Part shown: positions 12,590 through 22,568 of the stretch, piece by piece
Layout: every line of letters begins with the position of its first letter
Numbering within the stretch: position 1 is the first letter of the stretch
NCBI RefSeq assembly: GCF_001428405.1
Contig: NZ_LMSL01000003.1
Span: 18,509-82,508, forward strand
Reading direction: 5' to 3'
DNA length: 64,000 nt
Source of the DNA: Frateuria sp. Soil773
Lineage (GTDB): Bacteria > Pseudomonadota > Gammaproteobacteria > Xanthomonadales > Rhodanobacteraceae
Notes under the pieces: model-generated
Told to the model about the DNA's origin: nothing
Database searches by the model: none
The model's input: only the letters and a program-made list of their open reading frames with translations
Position numbers and translations under genes: made by a program

Positions 12590-13936
12590 ATGAACCACCC
12601 CGCCACCGACACCATCGCTGCGATCGCCAGCGCCCCGGGCGCCGCCGGGGTCGGCGTGGTGCGCGTGTCCGGACCGGCGGTGCCGGCGATCGCGCGAACA
12701 CTGCTCGGTGCCGAACCGCAGCCGCGCCATGCGCATTTCGCCGTGTTCCGCGATGCCGGCGGCGAGCGGATCGACCACGGCCTGCTGCTGCACTTCCCTG
12801 CCCCGGCGTCCTATACCGGCGAGCACGTGCTCGAACTGCAGGGCCACGGCAGCGGCGTGCTGCTCGATGCCGTGCTGCGGCGCGTGTGCGAACTGGGTGC
12901 GCGGCTGGCGCGGCCGGGCGAGTTCACCGAGCGCGCCTTTCTCAACGGCAAGCTCGACCTGGCCCAGGCCGAAGCAGTCGCCGACCTCGTCGCCGCGCGC
13001 TCCGAGGCCGGCGCGCGCGCTGCGCTGCGCTCGCTCGACGGCGAATTCTCGCGGCGGGTCGAAGCGCTGCTGGCCGAGCTGATCGCGCTGCGCGTGCACA
13101 TCGAGGCGGCGATCGATTTCCCCGAGGAGGAGATCGACTTCCTCGCCGATCCGGCGATCAACGCCAGGCTCGTCGCCCTGCGCGAAAAGCTCGCTGCCCT
13201 GCTGAAGCAAGCCGAGCGCGGCGTGCGCCTCAACGACGGCTTGCGCGTCGCCATCGTCGGCCGGCCGAATGCGGGCAAGTCCAGCCTGCTCAACGCGCTG
13301 GCCGGCAGCGACCGCGCCATCGTCACCGCCATCGCCGGCACCACCCGCGACGTGCTGCGCGAAAGCCTCAGCCTGGACGGCATCGCGCTGGAGCTGGCCG
13401 ACACCGCCGGCCTGCGCGACACCGACGACGAGGTCGAGCGCGAAGGCGTGCGCCGCACCCACGGCGAACTGCGCCGCGCCGACGTCGCCCTGCTAGTCAC
13501 CGACCAGGAACATGCCGTGGCCGACCTGGCCTTCTTCGAGGCGCTGTCGCCCGCCGTCGAGCGTGTGGTACTGGTCAACAAGATCGATCTTGCCCGGGCC
13601 GCACCGCACGGCGAGACCCGCGACGGCATCCGCTGGCTGTGGGCCTCGGCCAGGACCGGCGCCGGACTCGACGCCCTGCGCGACCGCCTCAAGCAGCTCG
13701 CCGGCGCCGGCAGCGGCGAAGGCGCCTTCAGCGCGCGGCGCCGCCACGTGCTGGCCCTGCAGCAGGTGGCCCGTCACCTCGAACAGGTGGCAATCGAGCT
13801 CGCTCGAAGCCGCGCCGGCGAACTCGCCGCCGAGGAGCTGCGCCAGGCCCAGCACGCACTGGGCGAGATCACCGGCAGCTACACCAGCGACGACCTGCTC
13901 GGGGCGATCTTCGGTTCGTTCTGCATCGGCAAGTGA
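12590..13936 (+). CDS. mnmE: tRNA modification GTPase MnmE (TrmE/ThdF)
   Basis: With MnmG it installs the 5-carboxymethylaminomethyl group on U34 of certain tRNAs (448 residues). The N-terminal folate-binding domain starts DTIAAIASAPGAAGVGVVRVSG. The G domain has GRPNAGKSSLLNAL (P-loop), GTTRDVLRE, DTAGLRDTDDEVE and NKIDLA. The protein ends FCIGK, the invariant C-terminal motif carrying the catalytic Cys. It converges with rbsK: the two stop codons abut at 13936/13937. Confidence 0.98.
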   Translation: MNHPATDTIAAIASAPGAAGVGVVRVSGPAVPAIARTLLGAEPQPRHAHFAVFRDAGGERIDHGLLLHFPAPASYTGEHVLELQGHGSGVLLDAVLRRVCELGARLARPGEFTERAFLNGKLDLAQAEAVADLVAARSEAGARAALRSLDGEFSRRVEALLAELIALRVHIEAAIDFPEEEIDFLADPAINARLVALREKLAALLKQAERGVRLNDGLRVAIVGRPNAGKSSLLNALAGSDRAIVTAIAGTTRDVLRESLSLDGIALELADTAGLRDTDDEVEREGVRRTHGELRRADVALLVTDQEHAVADLAFFEALSPAVERVVLVNKIDLARAAPHGETRDGIRWLWASARTGAGLDALRDRLKQLAGAGSGEGAFSARRRHVLALQQVARHLEQVAIELARSRAGELAAEELRQAQHALGEITGSYTSDDLLGAIFGSFCIGK

Positions 13937-14839
13937 TCAGCCGGCCTGCCGGCCGAGCAAGGCCTCGACCTCGTGCAGCCGCGGCATGCCGCCCTGCGCG
14001 CCGAGGCGGGTGACCGACAGGGCGGCGGTGGCGCAGGCCTTGCGCACGGCGTGCGGCAGGCCTTCGCCGAGGAAGACGGCGAGGGCGCCGTTGAAGGTGT
14101 CGCCGGCGCCGGTGCTGTCGACGGCTTCGACGGCGAAGCCGGCCTGGTGGCTGGCCCGGTCGTGGCCCTGGTCGCGATACCACGCGCCTTCGGCGCCGCG
14201 GGTGAGCACGACGGGGCATGGCGCGCGCTGCATCAGGGCGTGGAAGTCTGCGTCGGGATCGGCGTCCAGCACGGTGGCCAGCTCGTGCTGGTTGGGGGTG
14301 AGGTAGCGCACCTGGCGCAGCCAGTCCGCCGGCAGCGGGCGGGCGGGCGCGGGATTGAGGATCACCGGCACGCCCAGCCGCTGGCCCAGGCGCAAGGTGG
14401 CTTCGACGGTTTCCAGCGGGATCTCCATTTGCACCAGCACGGCGTCGGCGCGGCCGATGGCGCCGGCCGCCCGCTCTACCTGGGCCGGCCTGAGCAGGGC
14501 GTTCGCCGCGGGCACCACGAGGATCTGGTTCTCGCCGCCGGCGACGGTGATCGAGGCGGTGCCGCTGGCGCTGTCGGCCAGTCGCTGGACATGGTCCAGC
14601 ACGATGCCCTCGCGCAGCAGGCCCGCGTGCAACTGGTCGCCGAAGGCGTCCGCGCCGAGCGCGCCGACCAGGGCGACCTCGGCGCCGAGGCGGGCCGCGG
14701 CTACCGCCTGGTTGGCGCCCTTGCCGCCGGGCACGGTGACGAAGCGTTCGCCCAGCAGGGTTTCGCCCGGGCCGGGGAAACGCGGCGCCTGGGTCACCAG
14801 GTCCATGTTGATGCTGCCGACGACGACGATCCGTCTCAT
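13937..14839 (-). CDS. rbsK: Ribokinase (PfkB family sugar kinase)
   Basis: PfkB-family kinase, probably phosphorylating D-ribose at O5 (300 residues from the chosen start). It shows GSINMDLV at the N-terminus, the PfkB signature GGKGANQAVAAARLGAEVAL, and the C-terminal DSTGAGDTFNGALAVFLGEG with the catalytic base Asp. I chose the ATG at 14839 (MRRIVVVGSINMDL) over 14881; it has a GGGAGC ribosome site. No ribose transporter is adjacent, so the substrate comes from family resemblance only. Confidence 0.85.
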   Translation of the reverse strand: MRRIVVVGSINMDLVTQAPRFPGPGETLLGERFVTVPGGKGANQAVAAARLGAEVALVGALGADAFGDQLHAGLLREGIVLDHVQRLADSASGTASITVAGGENQILVVPAANALLRPAQVERAAGAIGRADAVLVQMEIPLETVEATLRLGQRLGVPVILNPAPARPLPADWLRQVRYLTPNQHELATVLDADPDADFHALMQRAPCPVVLTRGAEGAWYRDQGHDRASHQAGFAVEAVDSTGAGDTFNGALAVFLGEGLPHAVRKACATAALSVTRLGAQGGMPRLHEVEALLGRQAG

Positions 14840-14990
14840 GAGGTGCTCCCGGGTTGCGTGGCGTACCTTGCCGATGGGCACGAGAGCTTAGCGGCTGCGG
14901 CGGCGTGCCGGGCGTTGCGCACGTCCCCGACCGGGGTCGGGAGCCGATCCGGGGCCGGGGGCACGCGGGATGCCAAGTGCCGGAAACGAA

Positions 14991-15016
14991 AAGCCCGCCG
15001 GGTCAGCGGCGGGCTT
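14991..15016 (-). terminator. Rho-independent terminator after the 15052-15666 gene
   Basis: A perfect 10-bp stem (AAGCCCGCCG with CGGCGGGCTT, six-base loop) lies 36 bases after the stop codon. On the minus strand it is followed by T-rich sequence (CTTTTCGTTT). Classic intrinsic terminator for the minus-strand gene upstream. Confidence 0.85.
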
Positions 15017-15051
15017 CGTATATTCCTCAATAGGATGCGCGGCTGCGCTGC

Positions 15052-15666
15052 TCAGTGCGCGTGGCCGATGCCCGAGTCGCCCTGCTCCAGCGGCGGCGGC
15101 GTGCCGGCCACGGCGAGCAGCGACTGCGCATAGCCGTCCTCGATGCTTACCGTGGACACCTCGTCCCAGCTGAAGAACGAGGCCTCGCGCAGCCATTCCG
15201 CGTCGGGGCTGATTTCCTGCATGCTGAAGCCGTCTTCCTCCACGCCGACCAAGCGGCCGATGTAGCAGACCTCGGCCTCTTCCTCGCTGTCCACATGCAC
15301 GCCGATCACCGGCGACATCGCGCCGGCCGCCTGCACCACCTCGCGGATGCCGTCGAGCGGGAAGCCGCGCGGCGGCCGCGGCAGCAACTGCTTGAGCTTG
15401 AGTGCCTTTTCCATGAACACGTGATGCTTGTCCGGCGCCTCCAGCTCGGAGATGTCGCGGTGGCGCATCACGTACATGCCGTCGTAGGTGATGCCGTCGC
15501 CGACCACCCACAGCAGCAGGAACTCGCGGCCGACGCCGCCGACGTAGCCGCAGAAGCTGCCGTGCTCCAACTCGCTCCGCCACAACCGGATCAACTGCTG
15601 GTTCTGCTGCGCCTCGCGCAATTGAGCGCGCTGGCCCGTGGTCTTGAATTCGATGATCTTGCCCAT
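15052..15666 (-). CDS. Conserved hypothetical protein, about 204 residues
   Basis: Soluble, acidic protein with no signal peptide or membrane helix. It begins MGKIIEFKTTGQRAQLREAQ. It contains a compact region GYVGGVGREFLLLWVVGDGI followed by MYVMRHRDISELEAPDKH, and ends in a His-containing tail (GIGHAH). I do not recognise a named domain. The two short beta-rich stretches (about 38-70 and 125-165, IGRLVGVEEDGFSMQEISPD) resemble a small-barrel fold repeated twice, which is only an impression. It has its own intrinsic terminator and lies just downstream of hslVU on the same strand. Confidence 0.75.
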   Translation of the reverse strand: MGKIIEFKTTGQRAQLREAQQNQQLIRLWRSELEHGSFCGYVGGVGREFLLLWVVGDGITYDGMYVMRHRDISELEAPDKHHVFMEKALKLKQLLPRPPRGFPLDGIREVVQAAGAMSPVIGVHVDSEEEAEVCYIGRLVGVEEDGFSMQEISPDAEWLREASFFSWDEVSTVSIEDGYAQSLLAVAGTPPPLEQGDSGIGHAH

Positions 15667-15716
15667 GACAGCGATTTTACCAGAGCGGGTCCAACGGCTT
15701 GTTTACAGGATGCTAA

Positions 15717-17057
<1,341 letters not shown>

Positions 17058-17071
17058 GGGCTTCGCCGGGA

Positions 17072-17163
17072 ATAGGGAATGGGGAATGGGAAATGGGGAA
17101 TCGGAAGGGCGCGGTTACCGGGAAGTGCTTTGACTATTCCCTACTCCCCATTCCCCATTCCCA
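17072..17163. repeat. G-rich inverted repeat between hslV and hslU
   Basis: The left arm (about 17070-17104) is a string of GGGAAT/GGGGAAT units. The right arm (about 17134-17162) is its reverse complement in ATTCCC/ATTCCCC units. The arms enclose about 30 bp. The right arm runs into hslV and provides its last codons and TAG stop. A related repeat lies at 17760-17859. Confidence 0.8.
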
Positions 17164-17692
17164 GCTCCTCGATGGACACGTTGTGATTGGTATAGATGCA
17201 GATGTCGCCGGCGATCTTCAGCGCCTTCTCGACGACGGTGCGGGCGTCCAGTTCGGTGTTCTCCAGCAGCACCCGGGCGGCGGCCTGGGCGTACGGGCCG
17301 CCGGAGCCGATCGCGATCAGGCCGTGCTCGGGTTCGAGCACGTCGCCGTTGCCGGAGATCAGCAGCGAGGCGTCCTTGTCGGCCACCGCGAGCATCGCTT
17401 CCAGCCGGCCGAGGCGGCGGTCGGTGCGCCACTCCTTGGCCATCTCCACCGCGGCGCGGGTGAGGTTGCCGCCGTGCTTGTCGAGCTTCTGCTCGAACAG
17501 CTCGAACAGCGTGAACGCGTCGGCCGTGGAGCCGGCAAAGCCCGCCAGCACGTCGCCCTTGCCGAGCCGGCGCACCTTGCGCGCGTTCGATTTCATCACC
17601 GTGTTGCCGAGCGTGACCTGGCCGTCGCTGCCGATGACGACACGGCCGTCGCGGCGCACGCAGACGATGGTGGTGGCGTGAAACGATTCCAT
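17141..17692 (-). CDS. hslV: ATP-dependent protease proteolytic subunit HslV (ClpQ)
   Basis: Threonine protease of the HslUV complex (183 residues, normal). It starts [20 protein letters not shown]; after processing the catalytic N-terminal residue is a Thr of the HATTIV segment. Conserved [24 protein letters not shown] and [16 protein letters not shown] follow. The start at 17692 is chosen because the sequence upstream in frame is repeat-derived and not conserved. The last six residues (GMGNGE) and the TAG stop come from the G-rich repeat, where the family normally ends with a few residues after IEEL. Upstream of hslU in the same direction. Confidence 0.97.
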   Translation of the reverse strand: MESFHATTIVCVRRDGRVVIGSDGQVTLGNTVMKSNARKVRRLGKGDVLAGFAGSTADAFTLFELFEQKLDKHGGNLTRAAVEMAKEWRTDRRLGRLEAMLAVADKDASLLISGNGDVLEPEHGLIAIGSGGPYAQAAARVLLENTELDARTVVEKALKIAGDICIYTNHNVSIEELGMGNGE

Positions 17693-17759
17693 GGACGCTC
17701 CGCAGTCTTTGCCTGAACCGGTGAAGTGGGGACGGGCGGGAGGGGCTTCAATGCGTGGA

Positions 17760-17859
17760 CGGGATTCGGGATTGGGGATTCGGGATTTGCAAAAACCGGG
17801 AGCCAAGTGCTGGCGGGCACTGCTCTTACGAATCCCCAATCCCGAATCCCTAATCCCGG
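17760..17859. repeat. G-rich inverted repeat between xerC and hslV
   Basis: The left arm (about 17760-17788) is made of GGGATTC/GGGGATTC units. The right arm (about 17830-17859) is its reverse complement in GAATCCC/AATCCCC units. About 40 bp lie between. The right arm overlaps the 3' end of xerC and supplies its terminal Arg-Asp codons and TAG stop. Same architecture as the repeat at 17072-17163. Confidence 0.8.
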
Positions 17860-18743
17860 CTTTTACGCCTGGCCCGCGGATGCGCCGCGTCGTACACCTT
17901 GGCCAGGTGCTGGAAGTCCAGATGGGTATAGATCTGCGTGGTGGCGATGTCGGCGTGGCCGAGCAGTTCCTGCACCGCGCGCAGGTCGCCGGAGGATTCG
18001 AGCATGTGGCTGGCGAAGGTGTGGCGCAGCAGGTGCGGATGCACGTGCCTGGCGAAGCCCTGGCGCAGCGCCAGCGTCTTCATCCGCGCCTGCACCGTGC
18101 GCGGGCTGATCGGCGCGCCGCCGCGGCCGCGGAACACCGGCGAACCGGCCTCGCGGCCCTCGGCCACGCCCAGCGCGCGCAGCGCGTCCACCGCGTGCCG
18201 GCCGACCGGCACGATGCGCGTCTTGCCGCCCTTGCCGAGCACGCGCACCTCGCCCTCGTCGAGGTTCAGGTCGATCCAGCGCAGGCCGACCAGTTCGGAC
18301 AGGCGCAGGCCGGAGGAATAGAACAGTTCCAGCATGGCGCGGTCGCGCACGCCGAGCGCGCCGTCGCCGCCGTGCTCGACCAGCGCGGCGGCCTCGTCGA
18401 CGTCGAGCACCTGCGGCAGCTTGCGGTGCACCTTGGGGCCGCGCACGCCGGCCGCCGGGTCGTGCGCCATGAGGCCCTCGCGCCGGAGCTGGCGGAACAG
18501 GCTGCGGCAGGACGACAGCAGGCGCTGCAGGCTTTTCGGGGCGAGTCCGGCGCGATGCTCGGCGGCGACGAAGGCGCGCATGCGGTTGGCATCGAGCGCC
18601 TCGAAGCGGTCCAGCCCCTGCGCTTCCATCCAGCGCAGCAGCTTTTCCAGGTCGCGGCGGTAGCCGGCCACCGTATGCGCCGACGCCTGGCGCTCGCCGG
18701 CGAGCCGGCCGAGCCAGGCGTCGAGCTGGTCGCGCGGGCTCAT
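17850..18743 (-). CDS. xerC: Tyrosine recombinase XerC
   Basis: Site-specific recombinase that resolves chromosome dimers at dif with XerD (297 residues). The N-terminal SAM-like core-binding domain includes [20 protein letters not shown]. The catalytic domain has the first Arg in [13 protein letters not shown], Lys in the beta hairpin [13 protein letters not shown], the H-x-x-R box [13 protein letters not shown], His in [15 protein letters not shown] and the nucleophile Tyr of IYTH. It sits 7 bp downstream of the DUF484 gene, the same order as dapF-yigA-xerC in Escherichia coli, which supports XerC over XerD. Confidence 0.95.
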   Translation of the reverse strand: MSPRDQLDAWLGRLAGERQASAHTVAGYRRDLEKLLRWMEAQGLDRFEALDANRMRAFVAAEHRAGLAPKSLQRLLSSCRSLFRQLRREGLMAHDPAAGVRGPKVHRKLPQVLDVDEAAALVEHGGDGALGVRDRAMLELFYSSGLRLSELVGLRWIDLNLDEGEVRVLGKGGKTRIVPVGRHAVDALRALGVAEGREAGSPVFRGRGGAPISPRTVQARMKTLALRQGFARHVHPHLLRHTFASHMLESSGDLRAVQELLGHADIATTQIYTHLDFQHLAKVYDAAHPRARRKSRD

Positions 18744-18750
18744 CGCTGCC

Positions 18751-19437
18751 TCAGCCGAGATCCTGCGAGCGCATCAGGGCGGCGGTGACGGTGGCGGCGA
18801 TCATCTTCAGGAACAGCGTGCCCATGCCGGGCTGGAAGCGGTCGGCGTCGGCGCTGCCGATCGCGAGCAGGCCCAGTTCGCCCAGCGGCATCAGCGCGGC
18901 CGAGCGGATCTCGCCGGCATGGTCGCCGAACAGCCGCTGCAGGCGCTCGGGCGACAGCCGCCCGGTCACCGGCTCGTGGTGGGCCAGGAAATCGGCGAAC
19001 TCCGGCAGCGTCGCGCGGCCGCCCGGCTCCACCGCCAGCCATTCGGCCGGCGGCAGCTCGAGATGGTTGCCGAACAGCAGCAGGCGAACCTGCTCGGTCT
19101 GGAACTCGGTGCCCAGCTTGGCGATCACGCCGCGCGCGGCGATCGCCGGGGTGTTGGCGCGCAGCATGGTCACGTTGAGATCGTGCACGCGCTGCATCAG
19201 CCGCTCGTTCTCGGCGGCGATCGCAATCAGTTCGGCCAGGCGGCGTTCCAGTTCGGCGTTCTTCTCGCGCAGGTTCTGCAACTGGTACGCCGCCAGCGAG
19301 GCCACCGCGCCCTGCTCGCGCGGCAGGGTGAGCTGGGCGGCCAGGTCCGGGTAGGCGCCGAGGAACTCCGGATGGCGGCGCAGGTAGGCGGCCACGTCCT
19401 GGGCTTGCAGGGTGTCGTCGAGCAGGGCGTCGGTCAT
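18751..19437 (-). CDS. DUF484 family protein (YigA-like)
   Basis: GAF-like cytosolic protein (228 residues) of the DUF484 family, whose biochemical role is unsettled. It starts with a short helical region (DVAAYLRRHPEFLGAYPDLA, the DUF484 hallmark), then a coiled coil (QNLREKNAELERRLAELIAI, about 55-90) and a GAF-like domain (about 100-225, ending ALMPLGELGLLAIGSADADRF). Immediately upstream of xerC (7 bp) and downstream of dapF (82 bp), a conserved arrangement. Confidence 0.9.
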   Translation of the reverse strand: MTDALLDDTLQAQDVAAYLRRHPEFLGAYPDLAAQLTLPREQGAVASLAAYQLQNLREKNAELERRLAELIAIAAENERLMQRVHDLNVTMLRANTPAIAARGVIAKLGTEFQTEQVRLLLFGNHLELPPAEWLAVEPGGRATLPEFADFLAHHEPVTGRLSPERLQRLFGDHAGEIRSAALMPLGELGLLAIGSADADRFQPGMGTLFLKMIAATVTAALMRSQDLG

Positions 19438-19519
19438 GCGCGGGTTCCTCGGGTCGGGGGACGGCCGTGGGGCGGAATGCGGTGGCCTGTCCCGAGTGTG
19501 CGATGGACGCGCCCGGGCA

Positions 19520-20368
19520 TCAATGCGCGGAGGGCGGGTCCAGCCATTCGCCCTCGAACACGAAGGCGGCCGGGCCGGTCATCCACAGCGTGTGGCCGGG
19601 GCCGGCCCAGTCGATCCGCAGGCGGCCGCCGGGCAGTTCCACCTGCACCCGGTCGTCCACCTCGCCGCGGCGGTGCAGCACCGCCATCGCGGCGCAGGCG
19701 CCGGTGCCGCAGGCCAGCGTCCAGCCGCTGCCGCGCTCGTGCACGCGCAGGCGCAGGCGGGCGCGGTCGAGCTTCTGCACGAACCCGGTGTTGGCGCCCT
19801 GCGGGAAGCGGGCATGCGCGGTCAGCGCCGGCCCGAGGCGGGCCAGGGACGGCGCGGCCAGGTCGGCGACTTCCACCACGGCGTGCGGGTTGCCCATCGA
19901 TACCGCGCCGATCTCCAGCGCGTCGCCGTCGGCCTCGATCGCGTAGCGGTCCGCTTGGGCCTCGGCCCGGAACGGCACGCGCGCGGGCTCGAACACCGGC
20001 TCGCCCATGTCCACGGTGACCTCGTGCGGGCCGAGCAGGCGCACGGTGACCGGGCCGGACGGGCTCTCGATGCGCACGGTGTCGCCGATCGCCAGCGCGC
20101 CGGCGCGGTGCAGCCACGCGGCGACGCAGCGCACGCCGTTGCCGCACTGGCCCGAGGGGCTGCCGTCGGCGTTCCAGATGCCGTAGTAGAACGCGCAGCC
20201 GGGATCGCGCGGCGGCTCCACGCTCAGCAGTTGGTCGAAGCCGACGCCGGCGTGGCGGTCGGCGATCGCGCGGATCTGCGCGGGATCCAGCGCGAACGGC
20301 CGCTGCCGGCCATCGATCACCACGAAATCGTTGCCGATGCCGTGCATCTTGGAAAAGCGCAGCGCCAT
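19520..20368 (-). CDS. dapF: Diaminopimelate epimerase
   Basis: Converts LL- to meso-diaminopimelate for lysine and peptidoglycan synthesis (282 residues). It starts MALRFSKMHGIGNDFVVIDG. The two catalytic cysteines are visible in GQCGNGVRCVA and LACGTGACAAM. It lies 16 bp downstream of the small lipoprotein gene lptM, with DUF484 and xerC following. Confidence 0.98.
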   Translation of the reverse strand: MALRFSKMHGIGNDFVVIDGRQRPFALDPAQIRAIADRHAGVGFDQLLSVEPPRDPGCAFYYGIWNADGSPSGQCGNGVRCVAAWLHRAGALAIGDTVRIESPSGPVTVRLLGPHEVTVDMGEPVFEPARVPFRAEAQADRYAIEADGDALEIGAVSMGNPHAVVEVADLAAPSLARLGPALTAHARFPQGANTGFVQKLDRARLRLRVHERGSGWTLACGTGACAAMAVLHRRGEVDDRVQVELPGGRLRIDWAGPGHTLWMTGPAAFVFEGEWLDPPSAH

Positions 20369-20384
20369 GCCCGGTGCCGCCGGC

Positions 20385-20549
20385 TCAAGGCTGGACGGCG
20401 ACGGGAGCCGGTGCGGTACTGGCCGGCGCCGGCGCGGTGGCCGGCGTCGCGGGCTTGGCCGGCGGCAGCACCAGCGGGCCCTTGTTGCCGCAAGCGGCGA
20501 GCATGGCGAAGGCGAGGCACAGCACGAGCAGCGGGATCAGTCGGCGCAT
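20385..20549 (-). CDS. lptM: Small lipoprotein LptM (YifL family)
   Basis: A 54-residue lipoprotein. The signal peptide MRRLIPLLVLCLAFAM leads to the lipobox LAAC (Cys20). The family motif CGNKGPLVLPP follows directly, then a low-complexity Pro/Ala/Thr tail. In enterobacteria LptM assists maturation of the LptDE lipopolysaccharide translocon. The start at 20549 is fixed by the signal peptide. Its place immediately before dapF matches the family's usual context. Confidence 0.88.
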   Translation of the reverse strand: MRRLIPLLVLCLAFAMLAACGNKGPLVLPPAKPATPATAPAPASTAPAPVAVQP

Positions 20550-20644
20550 GGGGGGAGTGTCCTGAGCAGTGGTCCGGAGTATAGCGAGCCGCGCCGCCGC
20601 TATGATTCGCCTCGCGCATGGCGCGCGGCGAGCGAGTGTGAGCG

Positions 20645-21328
20645 ATGGACTGGACCACCCTGATGCACCTGCCGATGACCCTGCTGTTCGTGCTGGCCGG
20701 GTGCGTCCTGCTGTTCGCGCTGGTGCAACTGGTGGCGATGCTGCAGCGGCGGCGCGACGGCCGCCCGCTGGCCGCGGCGTGGCGGATGCTGCTGTTGCTG
20801 CTGGGGCTGGGGCTGGCCCTGCTGCTGGGCGGCGCCGGCTACGCGCTGCGCGGCTATCGCCTGCTGGCCGAGGAAGCGCCGGTGGTGCAGATCGACGCGC
20901 GCATCCTGTCGCCGCAGCGCTGGGCGCTCACCCTGACCTGGCCCGACGGCGGCACCCGCAAGGTGGCGCTGTCCGGCGACGCGTTCCGCATCGAGGCGGT
21001 GGTGCTGAAGTGGAAGCTGCCCGCCCTGCTCGCCGGCGCGCCGCCGCTGTATCGGCTGGACCGGCTGGACGGCCGCTACGACGATGCCGCGCAGGAGGCC
21101 GAGGCGCCGCGCACGGTGCTCGGCTTCGACCAGGCCGGTGCGTTCGACCTGCTCAACCTGCGCAGGCAGTACCCGCAATGGCTGTCCGCGGTGGACACGG
21201 TCTACGGCAGCGGCGCCTTCCTGCCGCTGGTCGACGGGGGCCACTACAGCGTCAGCCTGATGCGCAGCGGCGCCTTGGTGGCGCGGCCGGACGAGGCCAC
21301 GGCCGCCCGCCTCGTCGATCCGTTCTGA
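20645..21328 (+). CDS. Two-helix membrane protein of unknown function
   Basis: 227 residues. There are two membrane helices near the N-terminus (LPMTLLFVLAGCVLLFALVQLV, about 9-32; MLLLLLGLGLALLLGGAGYALR, about 50-71), then a roughly 150-residue soluble domain rich in beta strands (RWALTLTWPDGGTRKVALSGD) with GFDQAGAFDLLNLRRQYPQWL near its end. No transporter or enzyme motif is visible. Divergent from lptM-dapF; a TATGAT hexamer at 20601-20606 could be its -10 element. Comparable proteins are sometimes labelled efflux-pump related, which this sequence does not justify. Confidence 0.75.
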   Translation: MDWTTLMHLPMTLLFVLAGCVLLFALVQLVAMLQRRRDGRPLAAAWRMLLLLLGLGLALLLGGAGYALRGYRLLAEEAPVVQIDARILSPQRWALTLTWPDGGTRKVALSGDAFRIEAVVLKWKLPALLAGAPPLYRLDRLDGRYDDAAQEAEAPRTVLGFDQAGAFDLLNLRRQYPQWLSAVDTVYGSGAFLPLVDGGHYSVSLMRSGALVARPDEATAARLVDPF

Positions 21329-21368
21329 CCGCAGCGCGTCGATCCGAACCCGCAGGGAATCACCGGCT

Positions 21369-22568
21369 ATGGATGGCAAGACAGGATGGTCCTACGGCCC
21401 GCGCTGCTATCGCGTGACGATGCGGGTGCGGGTATTCGCCACGGTTCTGGCCCTGCTGGCCTGCCTGATCGCCTGGATCGTGCTGCGCATGGCCGGGCGG
21501 TTGCATATGGACTCCGTGCAAGTCGGAGGCATGCTGGGGGCGGCCCTGGCCCTGGGGTTCGCCTTGGTCGCCTGGACCAGCCGGCTGCGGCTGGACGGGA
21601 CCCGGCTGGCCTTGCGCAGGCCATGGGGCCGGCGCGAGATCCTCATGGCCGAGCTGTCGGGCCTGCGCAGCCGGTATGCGAGGGACGGTCGCCGGATACC
21701 GGGTTTCCAGCCCCGCATCGGCCGTACGCTATGGCTGTTCCTGCCCTACGCCACCGACCCGGCGTACGAGCGTTGGCTGGCCTGCCTGCCGGACGTGGAC
21801 GCCGCGGACAGGCAGGCCTCGATGGACGCCACGTTGTCCGACCGTCGCCTGGGTGCCGACCCGGTCCAGCGCGCCAGGCGCATGGCGCGCTGGGAAGGGG
21901 TTAAGCGCTGGGAGGAAATCTCCTTCCTGCTGCTGATGCTGTGGACGCTGGTGCTTCCGCTCCCCTATGCGTGGCTGATGCTCGTGCTGGCGGCCGGGCC
22001 GTGGCTCGAGCTGGCGCTGGTGCGTGGATCGCAAGGCGCCTTGCGCATCGACCTCAGGCGCAACGAGGCGCGCCCGCTGACGGCGACGTGGCTGCTGGGC
22101 GCGCCGATGCTGCTCGGCCTGCGCAGCGCCTTCGACCTGGACCTGCTCGAGCCGGGCCGGGCCGTCTGGCTGGGCGCATTGGCGGGGCTGCCGCTGCTGC
22201 TGGCGGTATTCGCGATGGTGCGGGATCGCGCGGGCACCGCCGCGAAAGTGTTCTATGCGGCGATGTGCTGGCTCTACGGCTACGGCGTGGTGGCGCAGGG
22301 CAATGTGCTGCTCGACCGCGCCGCGTCCGGGGCGATTCCGGTGCAGGTCGTCGCCCGGCAGGCCACCCATGGCAAGAGCACGAACCACAGGTTGCGCCTG
22401 GCCGGTGAACTGCCGGCAAGCCACGGCGAATGGTTCGACGTATCCGCAAGCCGTTACGAGGCCAGTCCGCCGGGAACGTCGTTGTGCGTGTTCCGGCATC
22501 CCGGCCGGTGGGGGCTTGGCTGGCTGTCGGTGGGCGATTGCCCGGGCAAGGCGAGCGGCGACCTATAG
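21369..22568 (+). CDS. Polytopic membrane protein of unknown function
   Basis: 399 residues, or about 382 if the in-frame ATG at 21420 (MRVRVFATVLALLACLIAWI) is used; that start fits a membrane protein better. Two N-terminal helices are followed by a short cytoplasmic segment (RLDGTRLALRRPWGRREILM) reminiscent of a PH-like bacterial domain. Two further hydrophobic blocks come next (FLLLMLWTLVLPLPYAWLML; WLGALAGLPLLLAVFAMV), then a soluble C-terminal domain. No known family is recognised. It starts 40 bp after the preceding gene on the same strand. Its stop codon overlaps that of the convergent GNAT gene in the palindrome CTATAG. Confidence 0.7.
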   Translation: MDGKTGWSYGPRCYRVTMRVRVFATVLALLACLIAWIVLRMAGRLHMDSVQVGGMLGAALALGFALVAWTSRLRLDGTRLALRRPWGRREILMAELSGLRSRYARDGRRIPGFQPRIGRTLWLFLPYATDPAYERWLACLPDVDAADRQASMDATLSDRRLGADPVQRARRMARWEGVKRWEEISFLLLMLWTLVLPLPYAWLMLVLAAGPWLELALVRGSQGALRIDLRRNEARPLTATWLLGAPMLLGLRSAFDLDLLEPGRAVWLGALAGLPLLLAVFAMVRDRAGTAAKVFYAAMCWLYGYGVVAQGNVLLDRAASGAIPVQVVARQATHGKSTNHRLRLAGELPASHGEWFDVSASRYEASPPGTSLCVFRHPGRWGLGWLSVGDCPGKASGDL

